Shown: positions 49,818 to 55,885 of the stretch, in pieces | Position numbering within the stretch: the first letter of the stretch is position 1 | Layout: every line of letters starts with the position of its first letter | DNA from: an uncultured Oscillospiraceae bacterium | GTDB lineage: Bacteria > Bacillota > Clostridia > Oscillospirales > Oscillospiraceae | NCBI GenBank assembly: GCA_947629775.1 | Contig: CANRFA010000003.1 | Location: 112,098-167,982, forward strand | Direction of reading: 5' to 3' | Length of the DNA stretch: 55,885 nt | Program-made: the position numbers and the translations under genes | The notes under the pieces: model-generated | Told to the model about the DNA's origin: nothing | Seen by the model: only the letters and a program-made list of their open reading frames with translations | Databases searched by the model: none

Positions 49818-50321
49818 TCAACTGTCCGGATCCATGCTTTTCGGACCTTCCGCCTCGTCCTGTGCTGACATACCGCTCAGGATCTCCATGGCACCTCCGG
49901 AAATGACATCCTGCTCCTCCACCTCGAAGGGCGGGTTGTCTCCAATCCGCATGGTCCAGGTGGCGAAAATGTCCTTGCGATCGCTGTACATGAACGGCTG
50001 GACCGCCTTCCCGCTATGTACCTTCAGCAGCCCGCAGCTGCGCAGCAGGGACAGCGCCTTCTCCATCTGCGTCTCGGACAGCAGGGGAAAGTCCTGCCTG
50101 AGCGCCATGGCGGTTCCGGGAATCCATGCGGACGGATCGTCTCCTGTCCTGCTCTCAAAGGCTCCATCCATCAGCCCGCCGTACCGGAAATGCATATGGA
50201 CGTACACCGCAAAGGCCGTAGCGCCATCTTCCTGCTGGCGCAGCCACCTGTACTCCGGGGAGGCGAAGAAACTTTCCCGGATCCTGAGATTGATGGAGGA
50301 ATACACCGGTTCGTTTTCCAT
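49818..50321 (-). CDS. Putative winged-helix replication protein
   Basis: The 167-residue protein has 'FFASPEYRWLRQQEDGATAFAVYVHMHFRYGG' and 'PLLSETQMEKALSLLRSCGLLKV', the layout of an N-terminal phage replisome-organiser or DnaD-like winged helix. It follows the Bet gene. CAGGAGGTC precedes ATG 50321. Exact role not known; it may be a second initiator part or a paralogue of the next gene. Confidence 0.76.
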   Translation of the reverse strand: MENEPVYSSINLRIRESFFASPEYRWLRQQEDGATAFAVYVHMHFRYGGLMDGAFESRTGDDPSAWIPGTAMALRQDFPLLSETQMEKALSLLRSCGLLKVHSGKAVQPFMYSDRKDIFATWTMRIGDNPPFEVEEQDVISGGAMEILSGMSAQDEAEGPKSMDPDS

Positions 50322-50355
50322 ATATCAGACCTCCTGCATGGAATGAACTGCCCGC

Positions 50356-50381
50356 CCCCACCCGGGTTTCCCCGGGTGGGG
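50356..50381 (-). other. Perfect 11-bp hairpin with GAAA loop after the bet gene
   Basis: CCCCACCCGGG-GAAA-CCCGGGTGGGG on the transcribed strand, 12 nt after the bet stop, with no T-run. Likely an mRNA-stabilising or attenuating hairpin. Confidence 0.6.
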
Positions 50382-50392
50382 TGAGGCTTGAC

Positions 50393-51376
50393 TTACGCAG
50401 GAATGCTCTCCTGCTCAGCGTCATCTCCGGTTTCACCGGATTCCTCCAGTTCGCTGATGGACCGGCGCAGGTCGCAGGCTTCCTCCAGGGACTCCATGAT
50501 GTGTTCGTACACGCTCCGGCGCATACCCTTCGTGCTGGTCATCCCTACCTCTTCCAGCAGGTTCCTGATCACCTGGTTGCCATCGTCTTTCCCAAAGGTG
50601 GCGTGCGCCAGGTTGAACATCTCCAGGAGTTCCTTGTGAGGGACAACCGGATCATCATAGGTGGTCTGTTCGCTGCTCTGGACCGGGGCAGCAGGCTCAG
50701 GCTGGACGGGCGGAACATCGCTGCTGGCCTCCGGTTCACGCTTCACGGGGGGCTGCGCCTTCTTATCCGGCAGAGCCGGAACAGCGCCACTGGTGATCAT
50801 CTCCGTCTCCTCGTACAACCCCGCATACTCCACGGGGAAAGCCTCCCGCAAAGCCTGCGCAATGGCCGTCTTCTGAAGCATGGTAGCAGGCATCTGCTTC
50901 CAGCTTGACTGCCCTTTGTTATACTCAGCAAGGGCTACTTCCCTGTAAGCTTTCCTCTCCGCTCCGTGACGGATATAGTGGACCCTGCACCATGCTCCAA
51001 CGAGGGTCTCCCCGGGGTACACGCAGGCTCCCTCTTTTTTTACGATTTCCTTCCGGTTGTTGAGAACGACGATACCGTCTTCCTTACAGATATAGTTGGG
51101 GTTTTCGTAGGCTCTGCGCATGTATGCGCTCTTTCCAACGACCATCTGCGCCGGGGAGCTTCCGTACTTGATCAGATAGCAGTCCCTGACAAACGGGTTG
51201 AGCTTCTGCGCTTTGCACAGATTTACGAAAAAGACGATCTCCTGATCTGTTACCTGCCCATTGCCCTGGACCAGGAAATTCCGCACCACCTGCGGGTCCA
51301 GCTGAACGGTCTCACCGTTCACTTCGTAGGTTGCCACCAGAGCATTCTGGGACACATTGATTATGCCATTGCTCAT
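50393..51376 (-). CDS. bet: Bet/RecT-family single-strand annealing protein
   Basis: The 327-residue protein matches the lambda Bet family: 'TDQEIVFFVNLCKAQKLNPFVRDCYLIKYGSSPAQMVVGKSAYMRRA' and 'KGQSSWKQMPATMLQKTAIAQALREAFP'. A Pro/Glu-rich linker (residues 205-240) and a unique C-terminal 85 residues follow. It anneals complementary strands; the RecB-type nuclease gene immediately upstream supplies resected ends. GAGGAGGTAAA precedes ATG 51376. Confidence 0.93.
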   Translation of the reverse strand: MSNGIINVSQNALVATYEVNGETVQLDPQVVRNFLVQGNGQVTDQEIVFFVNLCKAQKLNPFVRDCYLIKYGSSPAQMVVGKSAYMRRAYENPNYICKEDGIVVLNNRKEIVKKEGACVYPGETLVGAWCRVHYIRHGAERKAYREVALAEYNKGQSSWKQMPATMLQKTAIAQALREAFPVEYAGLYEETEMITSGAVPALPDKKAQPPVKREPEASSDVPPVQPEPAAPVQSSEQTTYDDPVVPHKELLEMFNLAHATFGKDDGNQVIRNLLEEVGMTSTKGMRRSVYEHIMESLEEACDLRRSISELEESGETGDDAEQESIPA

Positions 51377-51388
51377 TGTTTTACCTCC

Positions 51389-51997
51389 TCATTTATTTGT
51401 CCTGATGTAATCATATACGGTCTTCAACGCTCCAAAGACCTTCCAGGCCTCTGCGTCTCTTGGGGCGTATTCCTTCACATTTGCAGGTTTCCCCGCCCGC
51501 AGCTGAACAATCATCTTCCGCTCTACCTTTACTCCAAAACACAGCAGAGCCTGGGAATAGGCCTCCAGCTGGACCCTGCAGAGCATGTCTGATATAGTCT
51601 GCGTGGTCTTATAGTCCACAAGACTGAGCTGCCCGTCAATCTCCGCAATCAGGTCCGCTGTGCCTGCATACAGCATGAGCGGATGATACAGCTGAACCTC
51701 CGTCCCTGCGACTTTTGGGTCCGCAGTCCTGTACCAATCCAGGAACCCATCAAAGTAGCCCTGCAGATCCGGGGGGCAATCCATAAACCCGTATTCCGCC
51801 CACGTCTGCGCTGCCTGATGGATGATTGTCCCTCGCTCCGCTGCCTGATCCAAAGTCTTTCTGGAAACTCCATTGTACTTCGTATCAGACAGAGGGCGCA
51901 TGATCTGAGTGACGCTGGGTAATACGTCCCCATCCAGTCTGTACAGATGAGGACCTTCCTCGAAGCTCAGACCCTTCATTTCAGGTATCCGGTCCAC
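51389..51997 (-). CDS. PD-(D/E)XK exonuclease (RecB-like)
   Basis: GTG 51997 follows GGGGTGA, giving 202 residues. The segments 'SVTQIMRPLSD', 'AAERGTIIHQAAQTWAE', 'YAGTADLIAEIDGQLSLVDYKTT' and 'VQLEAYSQAL' are the conserved nuclease blocks (H, D, (D)-Y-K-T, Q-x-x-x-Y). It pairs with Bet as a phage recombination system of the lambda Exo/Bet type. Confidence 0.92.
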   Translation of the reverse strand: MDRIPEMKGLSFEEGPHLYRLDGDVLPSVTQIMRPLSDTKYNGVSRKTLDQAAERGTIIHQAAQTWAEYGFMDCPPDLQGYFDGFLDWYRTADPKVAGTEVQLYHPLMLYAGTADLIAEIDGQLSLVDYKTTQTISDMLCRVQLEAYSQALLCFGVKVERKMIVQLRAGKPANVKEYAPRDAEAWKVFGALKTVYDYIRTNK

Positions 51998-52003
51998 TCT
52001 CCA

Positions 52004-52774
52004 TCACCCCACAATCTTCTGCCACTTATAGTAATGGCTCATGGCTTCCCTGGAGTAACCATTATTGGACCCCGGCCAGTGCCCTGTGTTATATACCGTA
52101 AGCGCCTGCTGATAATATCCACGCTTCTCTACACATTCAGCCAGATAGTCAGTTCCAACGAGGAAATTGCTCATGGGATCCATCAGGTCCGTCACCCCAT
52201 ATTTGATCATCCTGTCCCGGTGCCAGCGGGGATGAACCTGCATATAACCATACGCTGCTCCACTGTCTCCTCGTACATTCTGAAAATCTGTCTCCTGCTC
52301 AATACACGCAAGCGCCAGCGCATAATCGCACCCGGTCTGCTGGCACGCTTTGTATAACGCAATCTGGAGATTGTAGGGCAGCGGAATCTCCTCTCTGTAG
52401 CCGTTGTCCGTCAGAATTTCAAGCGCAGGATCCGGATCTTCAGCCTGTTCCTGGGCCGTCTCTGCGCCCGTCTCCCGGCTTCCCGGTTCTTCCTGGGGCT
52501 CCTGTACGGTGTCCGCCTCCATGGCCTCAGAAGCCATTCCTGCGCCATCGCAGGGCATCAGCCCGCCCACCTGCGTGGAGATCTCGCACATCTTCTCGAT
52601 GTAGTTGCACTGCTTTAGACCGGGGAGCTGCTGCTGCTCCGTCTCCGTCTCAGGATACGGCTGCCATACCACCGGCGGTCCCATGCTCGCAATCACGTCT
52701 CCTGCCCAAAACAGTACCGCTGCCAGCAGAAAGGAGATTGCGATCTTCATCGCATCAGATAACTTCCGTCTCAT
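52004..52774 (-). CDS. Membrane-anchored lytic transglycosylase (SLT domain)
   Basis: The 256-residue protein has an N-terminal hydrophobic segment (residues 9-30) that should act as a signal anchor, a Glu/Gln/Pro-rich linker (85-115) and an SLT lysozyme-like domain with 'ACIEQETDFQNV' (probable catalytic E161), 'GDSGAAYGYMQVHPRWH' and 'ALTVYNTGHWPGS'. It is unusual to find it in the early operon beside recombination genes rather than with lysis or tail genes; an envelope or superinfection role during early infection is possible. Confidence 0.87.
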   Translation of the reverse strand: MRRKLSDAMKIAISFLLAAVLFWAGDVIASMGPPVVWQPYPETETEQQQLPGLKQCNYIEKMCEISTQVGGLMPCDGAGMASEAMEADTVQEPQEEPGSRETGAETAQEQAEDPDPALEILTDNGYREEIPLPYNLQIALYKACQQTGCDYALALACIEQETDFQNVRGDSGAAYGYMQVHPRWHRDRMIKYGVTDLMDPMSNFLVGTDYLAECVEKRGYYQQALTVYNTGHWPGSNNGYSREAMSHYYKWQKIVG

Positions 52775-52776
52775 TA

Positions 52777-53274
52777 TTACCCTCCTGTTTTTACATTCCT
52801 GACCCGTTCCCAGATTACTCTCAGTTCTGAGACCGCAATCTGGAGCTTTTCGAGCCTCTCCATGATACTTTCCATGCCAGAGAATTCATCCGGAGTGATT
52901 TCACCATCCTCCGCAATATCAACCAGAGCCTCAACGAGGGTCTCCGTATCCCTGAGCTCCTTTATAATGTGAACTGTCGCCCGTTCCAGGCTTACCTCCT
53001 CCACCACCATGGGGATCCGTCCCCCTATGGGGCATTCCATCTTGCAGAACCAGTTCAACAGCCAGGGAGCCTTATATACCTCTGCCATACGAAGCGCCTT
53101 TTCCGGAGGCATCACCTTCAGAGCGCCCAGCTCCGTATCCGCTACTGCGCAGGCAGACATACCCAGCACCTCCGCAGCTCCCTCTCTGGACTTCAGGCGA
53201 GGATCCTCTTTCGAGGCCTCCATCCGTGCCTTATACCAGATGTTTGTAACCGCCTTCTTTGCATCACGACCCAT
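52777..53274 (-). CDS. Helix-turn-helix (XRE-type) regulator
   Basis: ATG 53274 (MGRDAKKAVTNIWYKARME) has AGAAGG correctly spaced; GTG 53283 does not. The 165-residue protein has an HTH region (SREGAAEVLGMSACAVADTELG, about residues 28-48) and 'AEVYKAPWLLNWFCKMECPIGG', seen in clostridial phage XRE proteins, then a helical C-terminal half. Second gene of the lytic operon; probably an antirepressor or early regulator. Confidence 0.8.
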   Translation of the reverse strand: MGRDAKKAVTNIWYKARMEASKEDPRLKSREGAAEVLGMSACAVADTELGALKVMPPEKALRMAEVYKAPWLLNWFCKMECPIGGRIPMVVEEVSLERATVHIIKELRDTETLVEALVDIAEDGEITPDEFSGMESIMERLEKLQIAVSELRVIWERVRNVKTGG

Positions 53275-53380
53275 TTTCCACACCTTCTTTCAGAGTTACC
53301 ATCATCCCATAAAAGGGATGGAACGTTTGTTACCGTTACAGTTGGCAATTTGCCAATTCCGGGGCGTGAAGCCTCGCCTG

Positions 53381-53614
53381 CTACCACTGCGTATCAGCTG
53401 CAATGGGCAGAAGGCCGTCATAGAAGTAGTCGTTGAACTCTCCAGGGGTCAAATCCAGCAGTCGTGCCAGGCTCAGAGCCTCCTCCATGGAAAATCCGGT
53501 CTTCCCGTTCTCCTTCAGACAGTAGGACGAGAGCCCCAGCCCCATCTTGGAAGCCATCTCCTTCTGGCTGTACCCCTTCCGGAGCCTGGCACACTTCACC
53601 TCCAGGGTCTTCAA
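53381..53614 (-). CDS. Cro-like repressor (XRE family)
   Basis: The start is taken as TTG 53614 because GGAGG lies 7 nt upstream, whereas GTG 53623 would overlap that site. The 77-residue protein is one XRE helix-turn-helix domain (SQKEMASKMGLGLSSYCLKENG at about 16-37). It is first in the leftward operon and divergent from the CI-like gene, the position of Cro. Confidence 0.85.
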   Translation of the reverse strand: MKTLEVKCARLRKGYSQKEMASKMGLGLSSYCLKENGKTGFSMEEALSLARLLDLTPGEFNDYFYDGLLPIAADTQW

Positions 53615-53664
53615 AGTTATCACCTCCTGATAAGTTTTTTCCCGCTTTTGTGCTGGTACTTAGC

Positions 53665-53693
53665 ATTATAGCTGCTGTCCCGCCAATTGTCAA
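53665..53693 (-). promoter_or_regulatory. Leftward lytic promoter (consensus)
   Basis: On the minus strand a perfect TTGACA (53688-53693) and a perfect TATAAT (53665-53670) are 17 bp apart, a full consensus sigma-A promoter 51 bp before the Cro-like start. Confidence 0.92.
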
Positions 53694-53698
53694 CTCGG

Positions 53699-53739
53699 TT
53701 TCTTAAATTTTTTCAAGAATCTTAAATTTCTTTCTTGAA
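53699..53739. promoter_or_regulatory. Switch operators (repeated half-sites)
   Basis: TTCAAGAA (53712-53719) and its complement TTCTTGAA (53732-53739) lie within two copies of a 20-bp direct repeat sharing CTTAAATTT. The right half-site overlaps the CI promoter -35 and the left copy abuts the lytic promoter, as expected for CI/Cro sites. Confidence 0.7.
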
Positions 53740-53763
53740 TCCACGCATTCATTCAGGTATATT
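53735..53763 (+). promoter_or_regulatory. Rightward repressor-gene promoter
   Basis: TTGAAT (53735-53740) and TATATT (53758-53763) with a 17-bp spacer, 24 bp before the CI-like ATG, overlapping the operator half-site. Confidence 0.75.
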
Positions 53764-53787
53764 GAATTCGGAAAGGGAGTGTCTGCT

Positions 53788-54195
53788 ATGGCGGTCGGTA
53801 CTGTTTTGCCCGAAGGGATCAGCTTCGATACCTTCCGGCTGCGTCTGACTGGACTGATCGATGCTCACGGTTACACGAGGAGAGAGTTTTCCCGCATCAT
53901 CTCCCTCGACCCCACCACCCTCTCGAAGATCCTGACCGGCAAACGGGATCCGGACCTCATCTATGTCGTTCGGACGGCCCAACTCTTCAACTGCAGCGTT
54001 GAATGGCTCCTGGGGCTGGACACCAACGGGCAGAAGATCTTTGACGAGAACGTGCCCTACTACAGGCCCATGATGATCGCTGAGCTGTACGCCAGGGCCG
54101 AAGAGGATGATCGCAAGCGGGTCGAGGATATCCTGCGGAGGTATATCTACCCGGACCGGGATAAGGTAATGAAGAGCGTGTTCTCGGAGTCGTAA
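53788..54195 (+). CDS. CI-like repressor without a cleavage domain
   Basis: ATG 53788 (MAVGTVLPEGISFDTFRLRL) has AAAGGGAG 8 nt upstream. The 135-residue protein has an XRE domain (YTRREFSRIISLDPTTLSKILTGKRDP, about residues 29-55), 'LFNCSVEWLLGLDTNGQ' and a helical tail. There is no LexA/S24 protease domain, so induction must depend on an antirepressor or another signal rather than RecA cleavage. Divergent from the lytic operon. Confidence 0.87.
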   Translation: MAVGTVLPEGISFDTFRLRLTGLIDAHGYTRREFSRIISLDPTTLSKILTGKRDPDLIYVVRTAQLFNCSVEWLLGLDTNGQKIFDENVPYYRPMMIAELYARAEEDDRKRVEDILRRYIYPDRDKVMKSVFSES

Positions 54196-54214
54196 ACCAT
54201 CTCTCCTCCTTTGG

Positions 54215-54246
54215 AAGGCCTCCCATCTCTGCTGACGGGAGGCCTT
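54215..54246 (+). terminator. Terminator-like hairpin after the repressor gene
   Basis: Perfect 10-bp stem AAGGCCTCCC with GGGAGGCCTT, 12-nt loop, between the CI-like and integrase genes. The T-tract is short (TTTG). Confidence 0.6.
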
Positions 54247-54298
54247 TGCGCCGGCCCTTTCCTCCCCTTTATCCGCTACGCTTTATGAGGAGGTAACA

Positions 54299-55768
54299 AT
54301 GGGTACGGAAAACATGCGGTTTGCAGCCGCTTATATCAGGGTTTCTACCGAGGAACAGGTGGATCTCTCCCCCGACAGCCAGCTGGAGGAGATCCGGAAG
54401 TACGCCAAGGGCCATGATCTCGTTCTCCTGGAGGATCATGTCTATGTGGACGCCGGGATCTCGGGACGTAAGGCGGACAAGCGCCCTGAGTTTCTGAGGA
54501 TGGTCGCTGACGCCAAGGAGAAGGACTGCCCGTTCTCGGTACTGCTCCTCTGGAAGTTCTCCAGGTTCGCCAGGAATCAGGAGGAGTCCATCTTCTATAA
54601 GAACATCCTGCGGAAGAAGTGTAACGTAGAGGTCGTCAGCATCACCGAGCCGGTTTCGGGCGATCACTACGGATCGCTCATTGAACGCATCATCGAGTGG
54701 ATGGACGAGTTCTACTCCATCCGCCTCAGCGAGGAGGTCAAGCGGTCCATGACGGTCAACGCCGAAAGGGGCGTCCTTCAGTCCCAGCCCCCCTTTGGCT
54801 ACAGAGCCGTCAACGGGGTCCTGGAGATCATCGACAGCGAGGCCGAAACGGTAAAGTACATCTTCCAGGCCTATATGGGCGGGAAGGGCTACTACGCAAT
54901 CGCCAAGGATCTGTCGGCCATGGGGGTTCTCTCCCGTAAGGGATCCCTGCTGACTGCGACCAGAGTCAAGTATATCCTCCACAACCCGGTCTATATAGGC
55001 AAGCACCGCTGGAACCCCAACGGGATCACCGGGTACAACTGGGATTCGGAGGATCTGATCATTACGGACGGCAAGCACAAGCCTATTATCGACCAGGAGA
55101 CCTGGGACAAAGTGCAGGAGCGGTTGGACGAAATGGGAAAGACTACGCCAAGGGAGCGCTGGACCGAAAAAGGGCTGAAACACTGGCTGGCCGGAGGCTG
55201 TATCCGGTGCAGCGAATGTGGAGGGCCTCTCATCGTTCGGACCTTTAAGTATGCCTCCTACTTCTGGTGCAGCAACTATAACAGGGGGACCTGCCGAAGC
55301 AACCAGAGCGTGCGGGTGGAAGTGCTGGAGCAGGCTGTACTGAATGCCCTGGAGGAAGATGCTCAGGGGGATGAACTGACCTACACCATCACCTACGAGA
55401 AAAAGGATGTGGAGGCTGCTCTTGGCAGGCTGAACGCTTCCGCTGCTCAGATAAGGAAAAAGCTCGAGCGACTCCAGGAAGCGTACCTCGCAGAGGTCAT
55501 AGACCTCGACGTGTTTGCGCTTTCCAGGAAGTCACTCGAGCAGAATCTGGAGAAAGTCATGGCTGAAATTCGGGAGGTTCAGGAGAAGGCGGATCCCAAG
55601 GCTGCTGTGGCGGAGCTTCAGGAATCCATCCGCAGGGGCCTGGACATCATTCGGTCCCCGGAGGCCAGCCTGGAGGAGAAACGGCGGGCCTTCCTCCGCA
55701 CCGTTTACAGGTGCGCCTGGAATAAGACCGATAAGCATCTGGAGCTGACCTACAGGTGGGTTCACTGA
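54299..55768 (+). CDS. int: Large serine recombinase (integrase)
   Basis: The 489-residue protein has the resolvase catalytic domain with S16 (AAYIRVSTEEQ) and 'KFSRFARN', a recombinase domain ('RGVLQSQPPFGYRAVNG', 'GGKGYYAIAKDLS', 'ILHNPVYIGK'), a zinc ribbon (CIRCSECGG ... FWCSNYNRGTC, about residues 299-335) and a C-terminal coiled coil. It integrates and, with a directionality factor, excises the prophage. GAGGAGGTAACA precedes ATG. The attachment site lies within 45 bp downstream. Confidence 0.95.
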   Translation: MGTENMRFAAAYIRVSTEEQVDLSPDSQLEEIRKYAKGHDLVLLEDHVYVDAGISGRKADKRPEFLRMVADAKEKDCPFSVLLLWKFSRFARNQEESIFYKNILRKKCNVEVVSITEPVSGDHYGSLIERIIEWMDEFYSIRLSEEVKRSMTVNAERGVLQSQPPFGYRAVNGVLEIIDSEAETVKYIFQAYMGGKGYYAIAKDLSAMGVLSRKGSLLTATRVKYILHNPVYIGKHRWNPNGITGYNWDSEDLIITDGKHKPIIDQETWDKVQERLDEMGKTTPRERWTEKGLKHWLAGGCIRCSECGGPLIVRTFKYASYFWCSNYNRGTCRSNQSVRVEVLEQAVLNALEEDAQGDELTYTITYEKKDVEAALGRLNASAAQIRKKLERLQEAYLAEVIDLDVFALSRKSLEQNLEKVMAEIREVQEKADPKAAVAELQESIRRGLDIIRSPEASLEEKRRAFLRTVYRCAWNKTDKHLELTYRWVH

Positions 55769-55772
55769 GGGC

Positions 55773-55885
55773 TCAGGCTGCCCTGTCATTGCACAAATTG
55801 ACACAAGGGACGCCGTGGGGCGTATCATACACGGCGCCCAGGGTGTGAGCCATGGAGTGGGCGATGCCGAGGCCCACGTTGGAGA
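55773..55885 (-). pseudogene. Host iron-containing alcohol dehydrogenase gene truncated by the prophage
   Basis: Reading leftward from the window edge, the frame gives SNVGLGIAHSMAHTLGAVY then DTPHGV, the metal-binding signature 2 of iron-containing alcohol dehydrogenases (His at H..AH and in PHG). After V the expected 'ANA' is replaced by PCVNLCNDRAA and a TGA at 55773-55775, within phage DNA. The 5' part of the gene lies outside the window. The enzyme would lose its C-terminal helical domain in the lysogen. Confidence 0.87.
55790..55815. other. Right prophage junction (attR/attL region)
   Basis: The alcohol dehydrogenase homology ends at about 55809-55811 (GTC of the HGV motif) and the sequence toward the integrase no longer fits the enzyme. 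Serine integrases use a 2-bp core, which cannot be fixed without the other end. Confidence 0.7.

Noticed and set aside
1-55885. tRNA or rRNA genes
   Set aside because: I saw no cloverleaf with conserved T-loop and CCA-type end in the short intergenic spaces; coding density leaves little room.

Overview
This window is most of an integrated temperate phage (prophage) with a contractile tail, plus a sliver of the host chromosome at the right edge. Gene families (a serine integrase, DUF1492/ArpU-type late regulator, DUF1073 portal, DUF2184 capsid, DUF3383 sheath, DUF3277 tube), GGAGG-type ribosome binding sites before almost every gene, dense packing with ATGA overlaps and moderately high GC point to a Clostridia host, probably a gut Lachnospiraceae- or Oscillospiraceae-like bacterium. 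The host assignment is inference. The left end of the prophage, including any holin and endolysin, lies outside the window.

Layout from the right end: a remnant of a host iron-containing alcohol dehydrogenase gene (55773-55885) is cut by the integration junction; a large serine integrase (+) and a short CI-like repressor (+) follow. A divergent operator and promoter region at 53624-53787 drives the leftward lytic operon (-). That operon holds Cro-like and XRE regulators, an anchored SLT lysozyme-like protein, a RecB-type nuclease, a Bet/RecT annealase, two small putative replication proteins, a replisome organiser carrying a 28-copy, strictly 10-bp-phased repeat array that may be the origin, a DnaC-like loader, RusA, a PAPS-reductase-like protein, a zinc-finger protein, an unknown 372-residue protein, an HNH nuclease, SSB, a DUF5131 radical-SAM-like protein and a DUF1492 late regulator.

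A late promoter near 41925-41950 precedes three ParB-like proteins (one fused to a methyltransferase), small and large terminase, a 366-nt structured non-coding interval, and a portal protein fused to NUDIX and nuclease-like domains. Head genes follow (MuF, DUF2213 protease with a nested scaffold, cement protein, DUF2184 capsid), then connectors, sheath, tube and a frameshifted tail chaperone. The tape measure, baseplate genes with three adjacent DNA methyltransferases, and fibres complete the tail module. One gene (23108-23776) runs against the late operon from its own promoter.

The most unusual part is the far left (1-3540), downstream of the fibres: two paralogous small proteins, a protein with 36 cysteines in about 130 residues of Cys/Gly repeats, a 99-residue protein, and a radical SAM/SPASM enzyme whose SPASM cysteine cluster is interrupted by a complete 136-residue mini-intein. 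It looks like a phage-borne peptide-modification (RiPP-like) cassette whose maturase needs protein splicing. The large terminase carries a second, different mini-intein directly in its Walker B motif.
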